Shown here: in pieces, positions 1 to 10,300 of the stretch
How the letters are laid out: each line of letters begins with the position of its first letter
How positions within the stretch are numbered: the first letter of the stretch is position 1
NCBI RefSeq assembly: GCF_002646595.1
Contig: NZ_PDUD01000004.1
Location: forward strand, 1 to 64,000
Source of the DNA: Flavilitoribacter nigricans DSM 23189 = NBRC 102662
GTDB taxonomy: Bacteria > Bacteroidota > Bacteroidia > Chitinophagales > Saprospiraceae
Reading direction: 5' to 3'
Length of the DNA stretch: 64,000 bases
Notes under the pieces: model-generated
Seen by the model: the letters and a program-made list of their open reading frames with translations, nothing else
Database searches by the model: none
What the model was told of the DNA's origin: nothing
Made by a program: the position numbers and the translations under genes

Positions 1-615
1 CTGAATGCCCTTCAAATGTTTTGATTTTCTGTCCCTCCAGGTCCCACAGTATTGCGGTACCATCAAAGGATCCGGTGAGGATGAATTGCCCGTTGGGGGA
101 GAAGGCCACGGACCAAACCTGCTCTGAATGCCCTTCAAATGTTTTGATTTTCTGTCCCTCCAGGTCCCACAGTATTGCGGTACCATCAAAGGATCCGGTG
201 AGGATGAATTGCCCGTTGGGGGAGAAGGCCACGGACCAAACCAGCTCTGAATGCCCTTCAAATGTTTTGATTTTCTGTCCCTCCAGGTCCCACAGTATTG
301 CGGTACCATCACCGGATCCGGTGAGGATGAATTGTCCGTTGGGGGAGAAGGCCACGGACCAAACCGGCCCTGAATGCCCTTCAAATCTTTTGATTATCTG
401 TCCCTCCAGGTCCCACAGTATTGCGGTACGATCCGGTGATCCGGTGAGGATGAATTGTCCGTTGGGGGAGAAGGCTACGGAAGTGACCGGCTCTGAATGC
501 TCTTCAAATCTTTTGATTTCCCGCCGCTCCAGGTTCCATAGTATTGCGGTGTTATCATGTGATCCTGTAAGTATTGACTTCCCATTGGGAGAGAAGGCTA
601 CAGAACTGATATCTT
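1..615 (-). repeat. Tandem 123-bp WD40-coding repeat units
   Basis: Units begin at 1, 124, 247, 370 and 493, an exact 123-bp (41-residue) period. Units 1 and 2 differ at a single base, near 120/243, which changes Gln to Leu after the HSE motif. Unit 3 differs from unit 2 by a handful of bases, again mostly at the residue before VW and the residue in the S-x-D-G-T turn. Unit 5 (493-615) is clearly diverged. The array continues past base 1. Confidence 0.92.
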
Positions 616-706
616 TTGTATGCCCAATCGGTACCACCAACACCGGCTTTTGCCCCAACAGGCTAGCCGTACCCCACAGAGCGAATAATAAAAAAAGATT
701 TTTCAT
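1..706 (-). CDS. Secreted WD40-repeat protein, N-terminal part (runs off the window)
   Basis: The reading frame opens with ATG at 704-706 and is still open at base 1, so only about 235 N-terminal residues are visible. It starts with a signal peptide (MKNLFLLFALWGTASLLGQ) and then WD40 repeats of 41 residues, each built on VAFSPNGQFILTGS...TAILWDLEG. The start resembles that of the paralogue at 7384-10986, so a caspase-like C-terminus is likely but lies outside the window. It is the last gene visible in the minus-strand WD40/caspase run, 110 bp after its upstream neighbour. Most repeats are almost identical in DNA, which points to recent amplification or gene conversion. The WD40 call is secure; the caspase part is inferred. 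Confidence 0.9.
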   Translation of the reverse strand, partial: MKNLFLLFALWGTASLLGQKPVLVVPIGHTKDISSVAFSPNGKSILTGSHDNTAILWNLERREIKRFEEHSEPVTSVAFSPNGQFILTGSPDRTAILWDLEGQIIKRFEGHSGPVWSVAFSPNGQFILTGSGDGTAILWDLEGQKIKTFEGHSELVWSVAFSPNGQFILTGSFDGTAILWDLEGQKIKTFEGHSEQVWSVAFSPNGQFILTGSFDGTAILWDLEGQKIKTFEGHS

Positions 707-756
707 GCTATCATTGATTTTCACCTGGATATACCGGATGTTTTTAGTAGTGGCTT

Positions 757-789
757 AGACCTTCTAAGTTTTCAAAACTTAGAAGGTCT
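757..789. repeat. Perfect 16-bp inverted repeat with 1-nt centre
   Basis: The arms 757-772 and 774-789 are exact reverse complements around one base. The element lies in the 110-bp gap between the stop of the caspase-like gene (817) and the start of the next WD40 gene (706). A direct partial copy (aggtctt) lies just after it, at 792-799. It could terminate or process the long transcript, but no U-run follows on the minus strand, so its role is open. Confidence 0.7.
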
Positions 790-816
790 TGTAGGTCTTG
801 AAAGTCTTTCCTTCGG

Positions 817-3800
817 TCACTCCTGATGCAACATCGGCTTCACTTTCCGGAAAATATACTGCACCAGTCGTTCCACATCATCGGTAGCTTCCACCTCCAG
901 TATAATAGGCGGTTCGTTCCCCCGGATCAGCCGGATGTCCGTATGGATGATCCCCCGGGCATCGACCGAATACAGGCCGTTGAGGGTATATCCGTTCGGG
1001 TAATTATTTATTTCCACAAAAAGCAGATCTGCATCTTTCCCTTTTTCCGTTTCCCGGGCCAACTTTTCTCTCAGCCGGACCTCTATCCCCTGGTCGTCAG
1101 TAATGGTTTCCCGGTTGAGGAAGCGTATCCAGTTGACGACCGGTTTTTTGTTACCGATCGAGATGTCGACCCGTTCGTCAAAAATGCCGATGTCGAAGCT
1201 GGCACCGGTGCTGGGAAATCCCAACATAGGCGATTGGATACCGTTGATGCTGGTAGCCAGACGCGGCACTTCATCGGCGGCGTACTGGAATAATTTCATC
1301 ACGTCCACGTAATCCCCATCGGCCGTATTGCGGGTGGCTACGCCCAGCATGCCCTGCAACAGGGCGTAGGTGAGCAAACCCTGGCCGTATTCGGAGGCTT
1401 CGTAACTGACCTTATCCGCTGCACTGCCGGACAGGATGAAGGTGCCGGTACGGTCCTTCATACGATCGAGGGCCCGGATCTGACTGGAATTGAGGCTGCG
1501 GGTCGTACTGGTCAGGTTGTCGATGACCTTCCCGGAATTACAGGCATCGATGATCAGTACCTGTTTGAGGGCGGCGATGTCTTTGAGCCAGGCGGTCAGT
1601 TCTTCCGTGGAAACGGTGTAGCGGGCCCGGGCGTCCGGATCGCTGAGCATATCTTCACTGTTGACATCGTGCGTCAGGTAGTAAAACTGTGCCGCTTCGC
1701 TCGCGCCGTAGGTAAGGCCGTGACCGGATAAATAAACCAGTAATACATCTTCCGCTTTGGCTCGCCGGCGGATGTCCTTCAGGGTGCTTTCAATGTTGGC
1801 TTTACTGGCAAATTGCCAGTGGATGGGCGTCGCCTCCAGACCGGTCTCGGTGGCCGGCACCGTACTCAGACAGTGCACTTCAATACTATCTCCGTTCGCA
1901 AAAAGATTGGCGCCTACGGACTGTAGGGCTTTGGCCATCGCCAGGGCATCCTGAGCGGCGAACTGCAGGTCCAGCTGATCCCCGTTGTAGTCGGAGGTTC
2001 CAATGGAAACCACGTACATTTTGGGATCCAGACTGGCTTCCCAGGAATTTTCCGCACCGGAGCCATTACCCTTTGCCCGGGCGGCGGGGCGATAGACCAG
2101 TTCTACGGAAGGGCCTTTCAGCCAACCGGCCTCATTGAAAGCCCGCAGACTGACAATATTGGTACTGTCGGGGTGCCGCAGCAGCAGATGGTGGGTGCCG
2201 CTCAGATTATAGGAAAACGCTGTTTTGCGATCCGGATTGACATCTCTTTCCACTTCTTTTCCATTGACGAACACGCTAACGGGGCCGATGCCGCCATTTC
2301 TTTCGGTCAGTTGTACCTGGAGTTGTTCCCCTTCGATCTGGGCGCTTAATTTGGGGTAGAGCATTAGTTGGTTCATGCCTTCCACCGAGCGTAGGCGTTC
2401 CGGTGAGTAGCCCAGCAATTTTTGCAGCAAACCCGGTTCGAAGTACCGGCCTTTGAGTTGATCCAGTTCGATGATCTCCAGATCGACGACATAGTACAGT
2501 AGGTTCATGGCACCCGGTGAGGCATCAAATAACCCATCCGGCTTGATGATCACCCACTCCCGGTCGTTGAGCAGGTAAAGCTTCGCCAGTAATTGATCCT
2601 GGCTCTGATCGACGAGTTGGATACTGTAATCAAAGCCATTGATCTTCAAATCAATCCGGCGTCCGTCCGGTAATGCAAACTGGTGCTGCAATGTTGAGTT
2701 ATCCGAAGGAGCGGGTAATGGAGTGAGGCGGCCGGACGGCAGATCGAACGACCATTGTTTACCATCGGCCCGGATCCGAAGTTTTCCATCCGGATCCAGG
2801 CCGGCTTCCCGGGGTTCCACCGGATAGCCGTATTCAAACGATTGGGTGATCCGTCCAGATTGCAGATCCCTGACCAGAATATTTCCCTGCCTGTCGGCGA
2901 TTAAAACCGCAGGTTCACGACCCGGAGCCCGGAAGGGGAGGATCTGATCCAACTGATCGTCGTAATTCTCCTGCACCGTGGTGACGGCCTGTTCCCAGAT
3001 CTTTTGGCCCCGATCGATATTCCAGGCTTCAAGCTGGTGCTCACCGGATTTAAAGAGCCCTATCAATCCGCCCGAGGTGTTTTTCAGGACAGGGGAAAAG
3101 ATCTCGATATCCGGCCCGGAGTAAAGGTACAGATCAACTTCGATCAATAGTTCCGGTGGCCGGCCGGTCGTGAGATCCTGCTGTACGATCTGACCGTTAT
3201 CGAGTAAGGCGTAGAGATAGCGTTCATCCGGGGATAAGGTGGTGCAAACCGGAACTCCGGGGTACGGGCCAAGGTCCCGACCGAATTTGCCCTGTTCATA
3301 GTTAAAGAGTTTCAGGTGCGCTTGCTCCGCTTCTCCGGTGTTCAATACGGCGATCGGCTGGGTGGTCATCAGATCCACCACGATCGGCTTATGCGTAAAG
3401 ACCGGAGTGAAGGTGCTTTTTTCCGACTTTTTAAAGTCAATAAGACTCAGGCTGTATTGGAACTCAGGGTCGAGGATATCCTCCTGGTCCGATTCTACGA
3501 TCAAAACCTGCAACGGATGGATGGGGAGCGGAAAGAGTTCGGCCTTTTCGTGTACGAACAACTGGCTCTCTTCGGGGCCTTCCCGCTCGGCGATCGGATA
3601 ACATTTAATCTGATAATCGTACAAATCGCCGGTTCCCCCGGGATCGTACTCTTTGGTAAAAAGGAAGTTGCCATCGGCAGAAAAATATCCTCTGGGAGCA
3701 GTAGTCAGTACGCCCCTTTTTTGTTTATCCCTGTCCCAGAACTGTATTTGGGGATAGTTATCCAGACCGACGCTGGTATAAATGATGCCGGAGCCATCCG

Positions 3801-4083
3801 GCATCATTTCACAATAACTGCCGAAACCCCGACTGAAAACGTAATCGGTGGGCAGGGGGAAGTTGGAAATAAGTTTGCCGGTAGCTACATCCCAAAAGCG
3901 GAACTCATTATTCATGAAGGTAGAAATAACGGTTCCGTTTGCCGAGATATCTACTTCGTGAATACCCTCGGAGAGCTTTTGCGGAAAATACAAACGGGCC
4001 TGCTGGGCCGCCAGGAGCAGCGGGAATACATTTACCACGAGAAAAAAGACCTTTTTTACGGAATAGGGTCGAAGTTTCATCAT
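817..4083 (-). CDS. Secreted caspase-like (C14) protein with degenerate WD40 propeller
   Basis: 1088 residues. An N-terminal signal peptide ends near LLLAAQ. Residues about 30-520 form poorly conserved beta-propeller blades (ISTFMNNEFRFWDVATGKL is the clearest). A linker with GRYFEPGLLQKLLGYS and an Ig-like stretch (FVNGKEV) follows. The caspase-like fold starts near residue 687 (KMYVVSIGTSDY), with the catalytic His in YLSGHGLTYG near 788 and Cys in IIDACNSGKV near 845. A C-terminal domain of about 110 residues follows, ending in a DDVERLV motif also found in the paralogues. Peptidase C14 family members cleave after Asp or Arg/Lys; the substrate here is unknown. A one-codon-later Met is an equally good start. 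The gene is 52 bp from the upstream paralogue. Confidence 0.9.
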   Translation of the reverse strand: MMKLRPYSVKKVFFLVVNVFPLLLAAQQARLYFPQKLSEGIHEVDISANGTVISTFMNNEFRFWDVATGKLISNFPLPTDYVFSRGFGSYCEMMPDGSGIIYTSVGLDNYPQIQFWDRDKQKRGVLTTAPRGYFSADGNFLFTKEYDPGGTGDLYDYQIKCYPIAEREGPEESQLFVHEKAELFPLPIHPLQVLIVESDQEDILDPEFQYSLSLIDFKKSEKSTFTPVFTHKPIVVDLMTTQPIAVLNTGEAEQAHLKLFNYEQGKFGRDLGPYPGVPVCTTLSPDERYLYALLDNGQIVQQDLTTGRPPELLIEVDLYLYSGPDIEIFSPVLKNTSGGLIGLFKSGEHQLEAWNIDRGQKIWEQAVTTVQENYDDQLDQILPFRAPGREPAVLIADRQGNILVRDLQSGRITQSFEYGYPVEPREAGLDPDGKLRIRADGKQWSFDLPSGRLTPLPAPSDNSTLQHQFALPDGRRIDLKINGFDYSIQLVDQSQDQLLAKLYLLNDREWVIIKPDGLFDASPGAMNLLYYVVDLEIIELDQLKGRYFEPGLLQKLLGYSPERLRSVEGMNQLMLYPKLSAQIEGEQLQVQLTERNGGIGPVSVFVNGKEVERDVNPDRKTAFSYNLSGTHHLLLRHPDSTNIVSLRAFNEAGWLKGPSVELVYRPAARAKGNGSGAENSWEASLDPKMYVVSIGTSDYNGDQLDLQFAAQDALAMAKALQSVGANLFANGDSIEVHCLSTVPATETGLEATPIHWQFASKANIESTLKDIRRRAKAEDVLLVYLSGHGLTYGASEAAQFYYLTHDVNSEDMLSDPDARARYTVSTEELTAWLKDIAALKQVLIIDACNSGKVIDNLTSTTRSLNSSQIRALDRMKDRTGTFILSGSAADKVSYEASEYGQGLLTYALLQGMLGVATRNTADGDYVDVMKLFQYAADEVPRLATSINGIQSPMLGFPSTGASFDIGIFDERVDISIGNKKPVVNWIRFLNRETITDDQGIEVRLREKLARETEKGKDADLLFVEINNYPNGYTLNGLYSVDARGIIHTDIRLIRGNEPPIILEVEATDDVERLVQYIFRKVKPMLHQE

Positions 4084-4135
4084 TTTAGCTTATACTTTTT
4101 ACGCTGATCGGTCCCCAAAAAGTGGACGGCATCCA

Positions 4136-7100
4136 TTACCGAATAGCCCTTTTTACCTCCCTCAGCACTAACTTTACCAGCCGGTCGGGATCATCCGTCG
4201 GCGGGATCTGCAGATCCATTGGATCTTCTCCATTTTTAAAAAGTTTGATGGTCGTACGGATCTCCGTTCCCGTTATGCTGTACAGTCCACTCAGCGCATA
4301 CGCTCCCGGATACTTCATGACATCCACGTAGATCAGGTCGGCATTTTTTCCCTTTTCCGTTTCCGACCGAAATTCCGCTTCCAGTAGGCTGACCAGCCCC
4401 AGATCATCTTTAAGGGTCACCTGATTCAGGAAATTGGAGCGGATCATGACCGGTTTTTTACTGCCGATGGGAATATTGGCGTTTTCGTCCACGATGCCGA
4501 TATCGAAACTGTCCCCGGTCTGCGGAAAGCCCAGCATGGGCGTTTGGATACCGTTGATGGTGGCGGCCAGCCGGGGCACTTCATCGCGGGCGTGCTGGAA
4601 TAACTTCATCACATCGATATAGTTGCCTTCGGCCGTCTGGCGGGTAGCTACACCCAGCATACCCTGCAGCAGGGCGTAGGTGAGCAGTCCCTGACCGTAT
4701 TCGCTGGCCTCGTAGCTGACCTTGTCCGAAGCGCTGCCGGAGAGCACGAACATACCGGTGCGGTCCTTCATGCGATCCAGCGCGCGGATCTGACTGGAAT
4801 TGAGGGCCTTGGTACCGCCGGTCAGGTTTTCAACGATCTGGCCGGAATTGCAGGCGTCGATGATGAGTACCTGCTTCAGGGCGGGAATATCGTTGATCCA
4901 GTGGGTGAGTTCATCGCTGGAAATGGTATAGGCTTTGCGAATGGCAGCATCACTCAGATCCTCACTGGCAATGCCCTGGGTAAGGTAGTGGAACTGGGCC
5001 TGCTCGGCGCCACCGTAGGTCACACCGTGCCCCGAAAGGTAGACCACGATCACATCTTCCGCCCGGGCTTTTTGTTTGATGGACCTGAAAATGGCTTCGA
5101 TATTGGTTTTATCGGCAAATTGCCAGTCGATGCGTGTGCCCGCCAGTCCGCTCGCGCCTTCCTGCGCGGTGGAGAGGCAATGAACTTCCAGACCGCTGCC
5201 GTTGGTGAACAGGGCCGTACCCACCGATTCCAGGGCCCGGGCCATCATGGTCGCGTCCTGGTCGGCAAAGCGAAGATCCAGTTTGGTACCGGTATAATCG
5301 GAGGTGCCGATGGAGACCACGTATAGTTTGGGCGTCAATTGACCGACCTGAGCGGAACCGCCTCCTGAACTTCCGCTTCCCCGGCTGCGGGCGGCCGGTA
5401 CCCGGTACTCCAGCTGGATGGCCGGACTCTTCAGCCAGCCTTCCTCGTTGTAGGCCCGGATACTGATGATGTTGGTGCTGTCCGGATGGTGTAGAAAGTA
5501 ATTTTCAAAAGGCCTGAGGTCAAAGTTGATCCGACTGGCCCGCCGGGCATTTTCTCCTCGGCCGGGGGGATTGGCGTCTTCCGCCACTTCCTTACCGTTG
5601 ATGAAAATGCTGACCTTGCCGATGCCGCCGTTGCGTTCTTCGAGCTCAATTTGCAGGACACCCTGGTTAATCCTGGATTGGACTTTGGGGTAAAGCTTGA
5701 CCGCTTCCAGATTCTCGACGGGCCGGATCCGTTCGTCGGAATAAGCGAGTAACTTTTGCAGCAGTCCCGGCTCGTAGTAGCGGGATTTGAGTTGTTCCAG
5801 TTCGATAACCTCCTGCTTACCCTTGTCCTCGATGATATAATACAGCAGATTCATAGCCTGTTGGGAGGCATCAAAAAGGCCATTTGGGCTCATAACCACC
5901 CAGTCCGCTTCATCGATATTCAGTAGGGTGGCGATTTCCTGCCGGGTAGTCAGATCCCAGAGTTTTACGGTACCGTCGGTCGATCCGGAAGCCATCATTT
6001 TGCTATCGGATGAAAAAGCCAGGCCGGTGATCTCGCCTTTGTGGCCGGTAAAGGTATGGATCCGCTGACCGGTATTCACATCGTGCAGATAAATATGGTG
6101 GGTCCAGTTGCCCAGCGCCAGCAGACTGCCGTCCGCGGAAAGCGCTCCGGCGGTCGTGTAGCTGTTGGAGGGTTCCTCGTACCGGTACAGCATCCGGCCC
6201 GATGGTATATCCCACACGTAAGCCACCGTTCCGTCCTTTAACTCGTGGTCCGTGAATAGGAGAAACCGTTGCTGGTCAGCCGAAAAGATAACCTGTTTGA
6301 GATCCTGTCCAGTATACGGACCCTGATCAAGCGTCTTGATCGGGGCCAGGCCCGGTAGGCCCCAAAGTTCAGCCAGGAGATATCTTCCGAAGTCATTATC
6401 CATTCTTTCGACACTTACGCCCAGTTTGCCATCCGGAGAAACGCCCAGGATATTTATAGGAGGTAGTTCATCAGCCGGTTGCGGGAGTGGTTGCTCCTCG
6501 GCCGGGAGCTGGGGTTGTTCAATGATCCGGCTCGATTTGAAATCCCAGATCCGGGTTTTTCCTTCCCAGGTCGTCCAGATCAATTGCGAGTCCTCGGTTG
6601 CAAATTGCAACTTAACCGGTGGGCGGGTATGACTTTCCAGACGGCGGATCAGTTGGCCGGTCTGCAGATCCTGTAAAATAATGGTTCCGTCACCACGGCC
6701 CCGGGCTATAATGGTACCATCCGGAGAGATCTTGTTATCGGGGTGCGTCAAAAATGAATTCTCCTCCTCGGTTTCCCCGGGCAGGTTATAGCCCCGGACG
6801 GTTTTTTGGGTCGCATGTTCGTAAAGGATGACCCGACTGTTGCTATTAGCCAGCAAAAGGTATTTCCCGTCCGGACTGACGTCTTCCAGTTCGAATCCTT
6901 CCGGGAGTTCCACGTCGCCGGGAGGAGACTTGATGGGCGGGGCCAGGCGGTTATAGCGGGGCGGCCCGTCGAATTCTTCTGACAGCATGTCCCGCTGTTC
7001 CGGGTGGTTGAAATCATATACCCGGGCCCGCCCGTCCGTCCATCCCCGGCTGTATTCCACATAGCGCAGATCTTCCGAAGCGCTGAGGGACCCCAGTATG

Positions 7101-7321
7101 GTCGTACTCATATGCGGAGAGGTCTTGAGCAGTTTGCCGCTATGCACGTCCCAAAGCTTCAGGCTTTTATCGTAGCTGGACGATACCAGTAAGGCACCGT
7201 CTTTGGAAAAGAGCAAACCGCTCACGTGGTCGGTATGACCGTTGGGCAGGCCAAGCCGGGGTTTCTGGGCGGCAGCCGCGATGGTTAATAAAAGAAGGCT
7301 TAAGGACAAGAGTTTATTCAT
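4136..7321 (-). CDS. Secreted WD40 caspase-like (C14) protein
   Basis: 1061 residues, starting with a signal peptide (MNKLLSLSLLLLTIAAAAQ). Canonical WD40 blades are visible at the beginning (GHTDHVSGLLFSKDGALLVS) and near residues 400-460 (GHKGEITGLAFSSDSKMMAS), with weaker blades between. The linker contains SRYYEPGLLQKLLAYS and an Ig-like segment with FINGKEV. The caspase-like domain begins near residue 668 (KLYVVSIGTSDY), with His in YLSGHGVTYG near 764 and Cys in IIDACNSGQIV near 823. A Gly/Ser-rich spacer precedes the protease. The C-terminal conserved domain ends with DDPDRLV. It lies 62 bp downstream of the 7384-10986 gene and probably shares its transcript. The dyad is intact, so it is likely an active secreted or periplasmic peptidase. 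Confidence 0.92.
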   Translation of the reverse strand: MNKLLSLSLLLLTIAAAAQKPRLGLPNGHTDHVSGLLFSKDGALLVSSSYDKSLKLWDVHSGKLLKTSPHMSTTILGSLSASEDLRYVEYSRGWTDGRARVYDFNHPEQRDMLSEEFDGPPRYNRLAPPIKSPPGDVELPEGFELEDVSPDGKYLLLANSNSRVILYEHATQKTVRGYNLPGETEEENSFLTHPDNKISPDGTIIARGRGDGTIILQDLQTGQLIRRLESHTRPPVKLQFATEDSQLIWTTWEGKTRIWDFKSSRIIEQPQLPAEEQPLPQPADELPPINILGVSPDGKLGVSVERMDNDFGRYLLAELWGLPGLAPIKTLDQGPYTGQDLKQVIFSADQQRFLLFTDHELKDGTVAYVWDIPSGRMLYRYEEPSNSYTTAGALSADGSLLALGNWTHHIYLHDVNTGQRIHTFTGHKGEITGLAFSSDSKMMASGSTDGTVKLWDLTTRQEIATLLNIDEADWVVMSPNGLFDASQQAMNLLYYIIEDKGKQEVIELEQLKSRYYEPGLLQKLLAYSDERIRPVENLEAVKLYPKVQSRINQGVLQIELEERNGGIGKVSIFINGKEVAEDANPPGRGENARRASRINFDLRPFENYFLHHPDSTNIISIRAYNEEGWLKSPAIQLEYRVPAARSRGSGSSGGGSAQVGQLTPKLYVVSIGTSDYTGTKLDLRFADQDATMMARALESVGTALFTNGSGLEVHCLSTAQEGASGLAGTRIDWQFADKTNIEAIFRSIKQKARAEDVIVVYLSGHGVTYGGAEQAQFHYLTQGIASEDLSDAAIRKAYTISSDELTHWINDIPALKQVLIIDACNSGQIVENLTGGTKALNSSQIRALDRMKDRTGMFVLSGSASDKVSYEASEYGQGLLTYALLQGMLGVATRQTAEGNYIDVMKLFQHARDEVPRLAATINGIQTPMLGFPQTGDSFDIGIVDENANIPIGSKKPVMIRSNFLNQVTLKDDLGLVSLLEAEFRSETEKGKNADLIYVDVMKYPGAYALSGLYSITGTEIRTTIKLFKNGEDPMDLQIPPTDDPDRLVKLVLREVKRAIR

Positions 7322-7383
7322 TGTGTTTTTATGGTCTAATGACGTTTGTAATTTAAACTATACCGCGGGCTGGATCAGCATAT

Positions 7384-10300
7384 CTACTCTGTTTCTTGTA
7401 TGCCCTTTTTCACCGCTTTTAAAATATTCTGGACCAGGCGTTCGGGGTCATCCGTCGGGTCAATGTTCAGTTCCTGCGGCTCATCATTTCCAAATAATTT
7501 AAGCCGGATACTGATCATACCCTCTTTAATGGTATACAGCCCCTTTACCGAATAGGCTCCGGGATACTGATTGGTGTCCACGTAGATCAGGTCGGCTTTT
7601 TTACCCCTCTCGGTTTCCTCCCGGAATTTTTTTTCCAGCAATTCGATCAGGCCCAGGTCATCATCCAGCAGCGTTTGATTTAGGAAGACCGACCGGATCA
7701 GAACGGGTTTCTTTTTATTGATCAGGATGCTGCCGGGGTCCTTTACAATACCAATGTCAAAGCTGGCCCCGGTAGTGGGGAATCCCAGCATGGGCGTTTG
7801 TATGCCATTGATCGTAGCGGCCAGGCGCGGCACTTCGTTGCGGGCGTATTGGAAGAGCTTCATGACATCCACATAATCTCCAACGGCCGTACGTCTGGTA
7901 GCTACCCCTACCATACCCTGCAGCAGGGAATACGTCAGCAGACCCTGCCCGTATTCGCTCGCCTCGTAACTTACCTTATCGGCCGCACTACCGGAAAGGA
8001 CAAACATGCCGGTGCGGTCTTTCATCCGGTCCAGGGCAAGGATCTGGCTGGAATTTAGGTTACGGGCTCCCCCGGTGAGGTTTTCCACCACCTTACCCGA
8101 ATTACAGGCATCGATGATCAATACCTGCTTGAGGGCGGCTATCTGGTTGATCCATTGGGTCAGTTCATCACTCGAAACGGTGTATTTATTGCGGATATCT
8201 TCTACCTTGATCATGTCCTCGCTGGCAATACTGGTGGTCAGGTAGTAGAACTGAGCATTTTCTCCGTCTCCATAGGTTTTTCCATGTCCGGAAAGGTAAA
8301 CCAGTAGGATATCCTCGGCTTTTGCCCTGGTTTTAATGAGCTCCAGAGTGGACTTGATATTTTCTTTATTGGCGAACTGCCAGTGCACCGAACTGCCCGA
8401 CAGGTCGGTAGAATCCTGGGTTGAAGTTGTCAGGCAGTACACTTCGAGACTGTCGCCATTGGCAAACAAATTGCCCCCAACGGATTGCATAGACAGGGCT
8501 ATACTCGTCGCATCCTGATTGGCAAACTTCAGGTTCATACCAGGGGCCGCATAATCCGAAGTTCCGATGCTGACCACATACATTTTGGGATTGGATTGGC
8601 CTACCCATCCGGAATTACTACTGTCCCCTTCACCTTTTGCCGATTTAGCAGGACGATATTCCAGCTCGATAAAATTACTCTTCAGCCATCCGGCTTCATT
8701 GAAGGCAACCAGGCCGATGTGATTTACACTATCCGGGTGATGAAACAGATATTTTTTCGCCTGGCTCAGGTCATAGGAAACCTGGTTTTGGCGCTGGGGA
8801 TTTATATCCCGGGCTACTTCTTTGCCATTGACAAAAACACTGAGTATACCTATGCCTCCGGATCTTTCCTGGATTTGGATCTTGAGTTGATCCTGTTCAA
8901 TGGATGGGCTCAGGTCGGGATAGAGCGCTATTTGGTCCAGACCTTCCACCGAGCGGATCGGCTGGTTGGAGAAGCCCAGTATCTTCTGGAGCAAACCGGG
9001 TTCCCAGTAGCGATATTTAAGCTGTTCAAGAGCAATTACTGTGTACTTTCCGGTGGAATAATCCACATAGAACATATTTGCCATAGCACCATCCGAAGCA
9101 TCAAATAAGCCGGATGGGGTGGTAAGCACCCAGTCGTAGTCGTTGATAAAGTAAAAAGTGGCTATTTCCTCGCCATTTACCGGAGACCAAAGTCGGAGTG
9201 TCTGATCGCTACTGGTGGTGATTATATACTTGCCATTTTGCAGGTAATCGGCAAATAAAACGCCATTAGAATGCCCCCGCAGCGTAAACAACTCCTGGCC
9301 GTTCAGGTCCCAGACTTTAGCCGTCTGATCTCCACTACAGGTCAGGATCTGTTGCTGGTCGGGAGAGAACGCTACGGCGTTTAGCCAGCTGGTATGACCA
9401 GTAAAGGTCCGTTCTACCGTACCATCCAGGTTCCAAAGCTTTGCAACCTGATCAAAACCTCCCGTAAGGATCTGCTTCCCGTCCGGGGAAAAAACGGCAG
9501 TAGAAATGAAATGCTCGTGCCCTTCGAGGCTTACTAATTCGTGCCCTTCGAGGTCCCATAATTTAGCAGTTTTGTCACTACTGCCGGTAAGAACGGTATC
9601 CCCGGTTGGTGAAAAGGCAACCGAAGAAATACTGTACTGATGTCCTTCGAAAACACTTTTTTGTTCACCATTGGTGTCCCAGGTTCTGGCGAAATAATCC
9701 TCACTGCCTCCACCAATAAGGACGAGATCACCTTTCGGCGAAAAAGTGGCCGATGGTGCCCCGCTGTAATCTGCGGCGTAGGTCGTGAATCGATTCAACA
9801 CCTTTCCCTGCATATCGTAACGTTCCAGTGTCGGGTAGGGGGTTGCGGTCAAAACGGAATTTCCATCTGGTGAAAATTCAACATCATATACATTGCCCAG
9901 GTCGGTATCAAACCCCAATTGCAATGGGAAGCCCGACAATTGATTTTCCTTTAGATCAAAGATCCTAATGGTGGTATCCAATGCTCCCAGCACAATTTTT
10001 TCACCGTCATTCGAGAGGTCAAAATCACTGATAGCGGGCGAATATCCCCTCAAAGTAGCCTGGGGGTGCCCCTGCAGATTCCAGATCCTAGCCGTTTTAT
10101 CCAGACTGGCCGTAAGCACGCGTTGTCCGTCCGGAGAGAAAGCGACGGTGGAAAGATGGTGTTCATGTCCACGGAAAGTCTGTACGGCAGTGCCGTTTAG
10201 ATCCCAAAGAATGGCCGTTCTGTCTTCGCTGGCCGTAAGGATGTGTTCCCCGTCGGGAGCAAAGGCGACGTCTTTGATGCGCTGAGTATGACCCTGAAAT

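Noticed and set aside
21-758. Plus-strand open frame with repeats of a CPSRSHSIAVPS-like motif
   Set aside because: It is the antisense of the 123-bp WD40 units; the minus-strand frame has a signal peptide and canonical WD40 blades.
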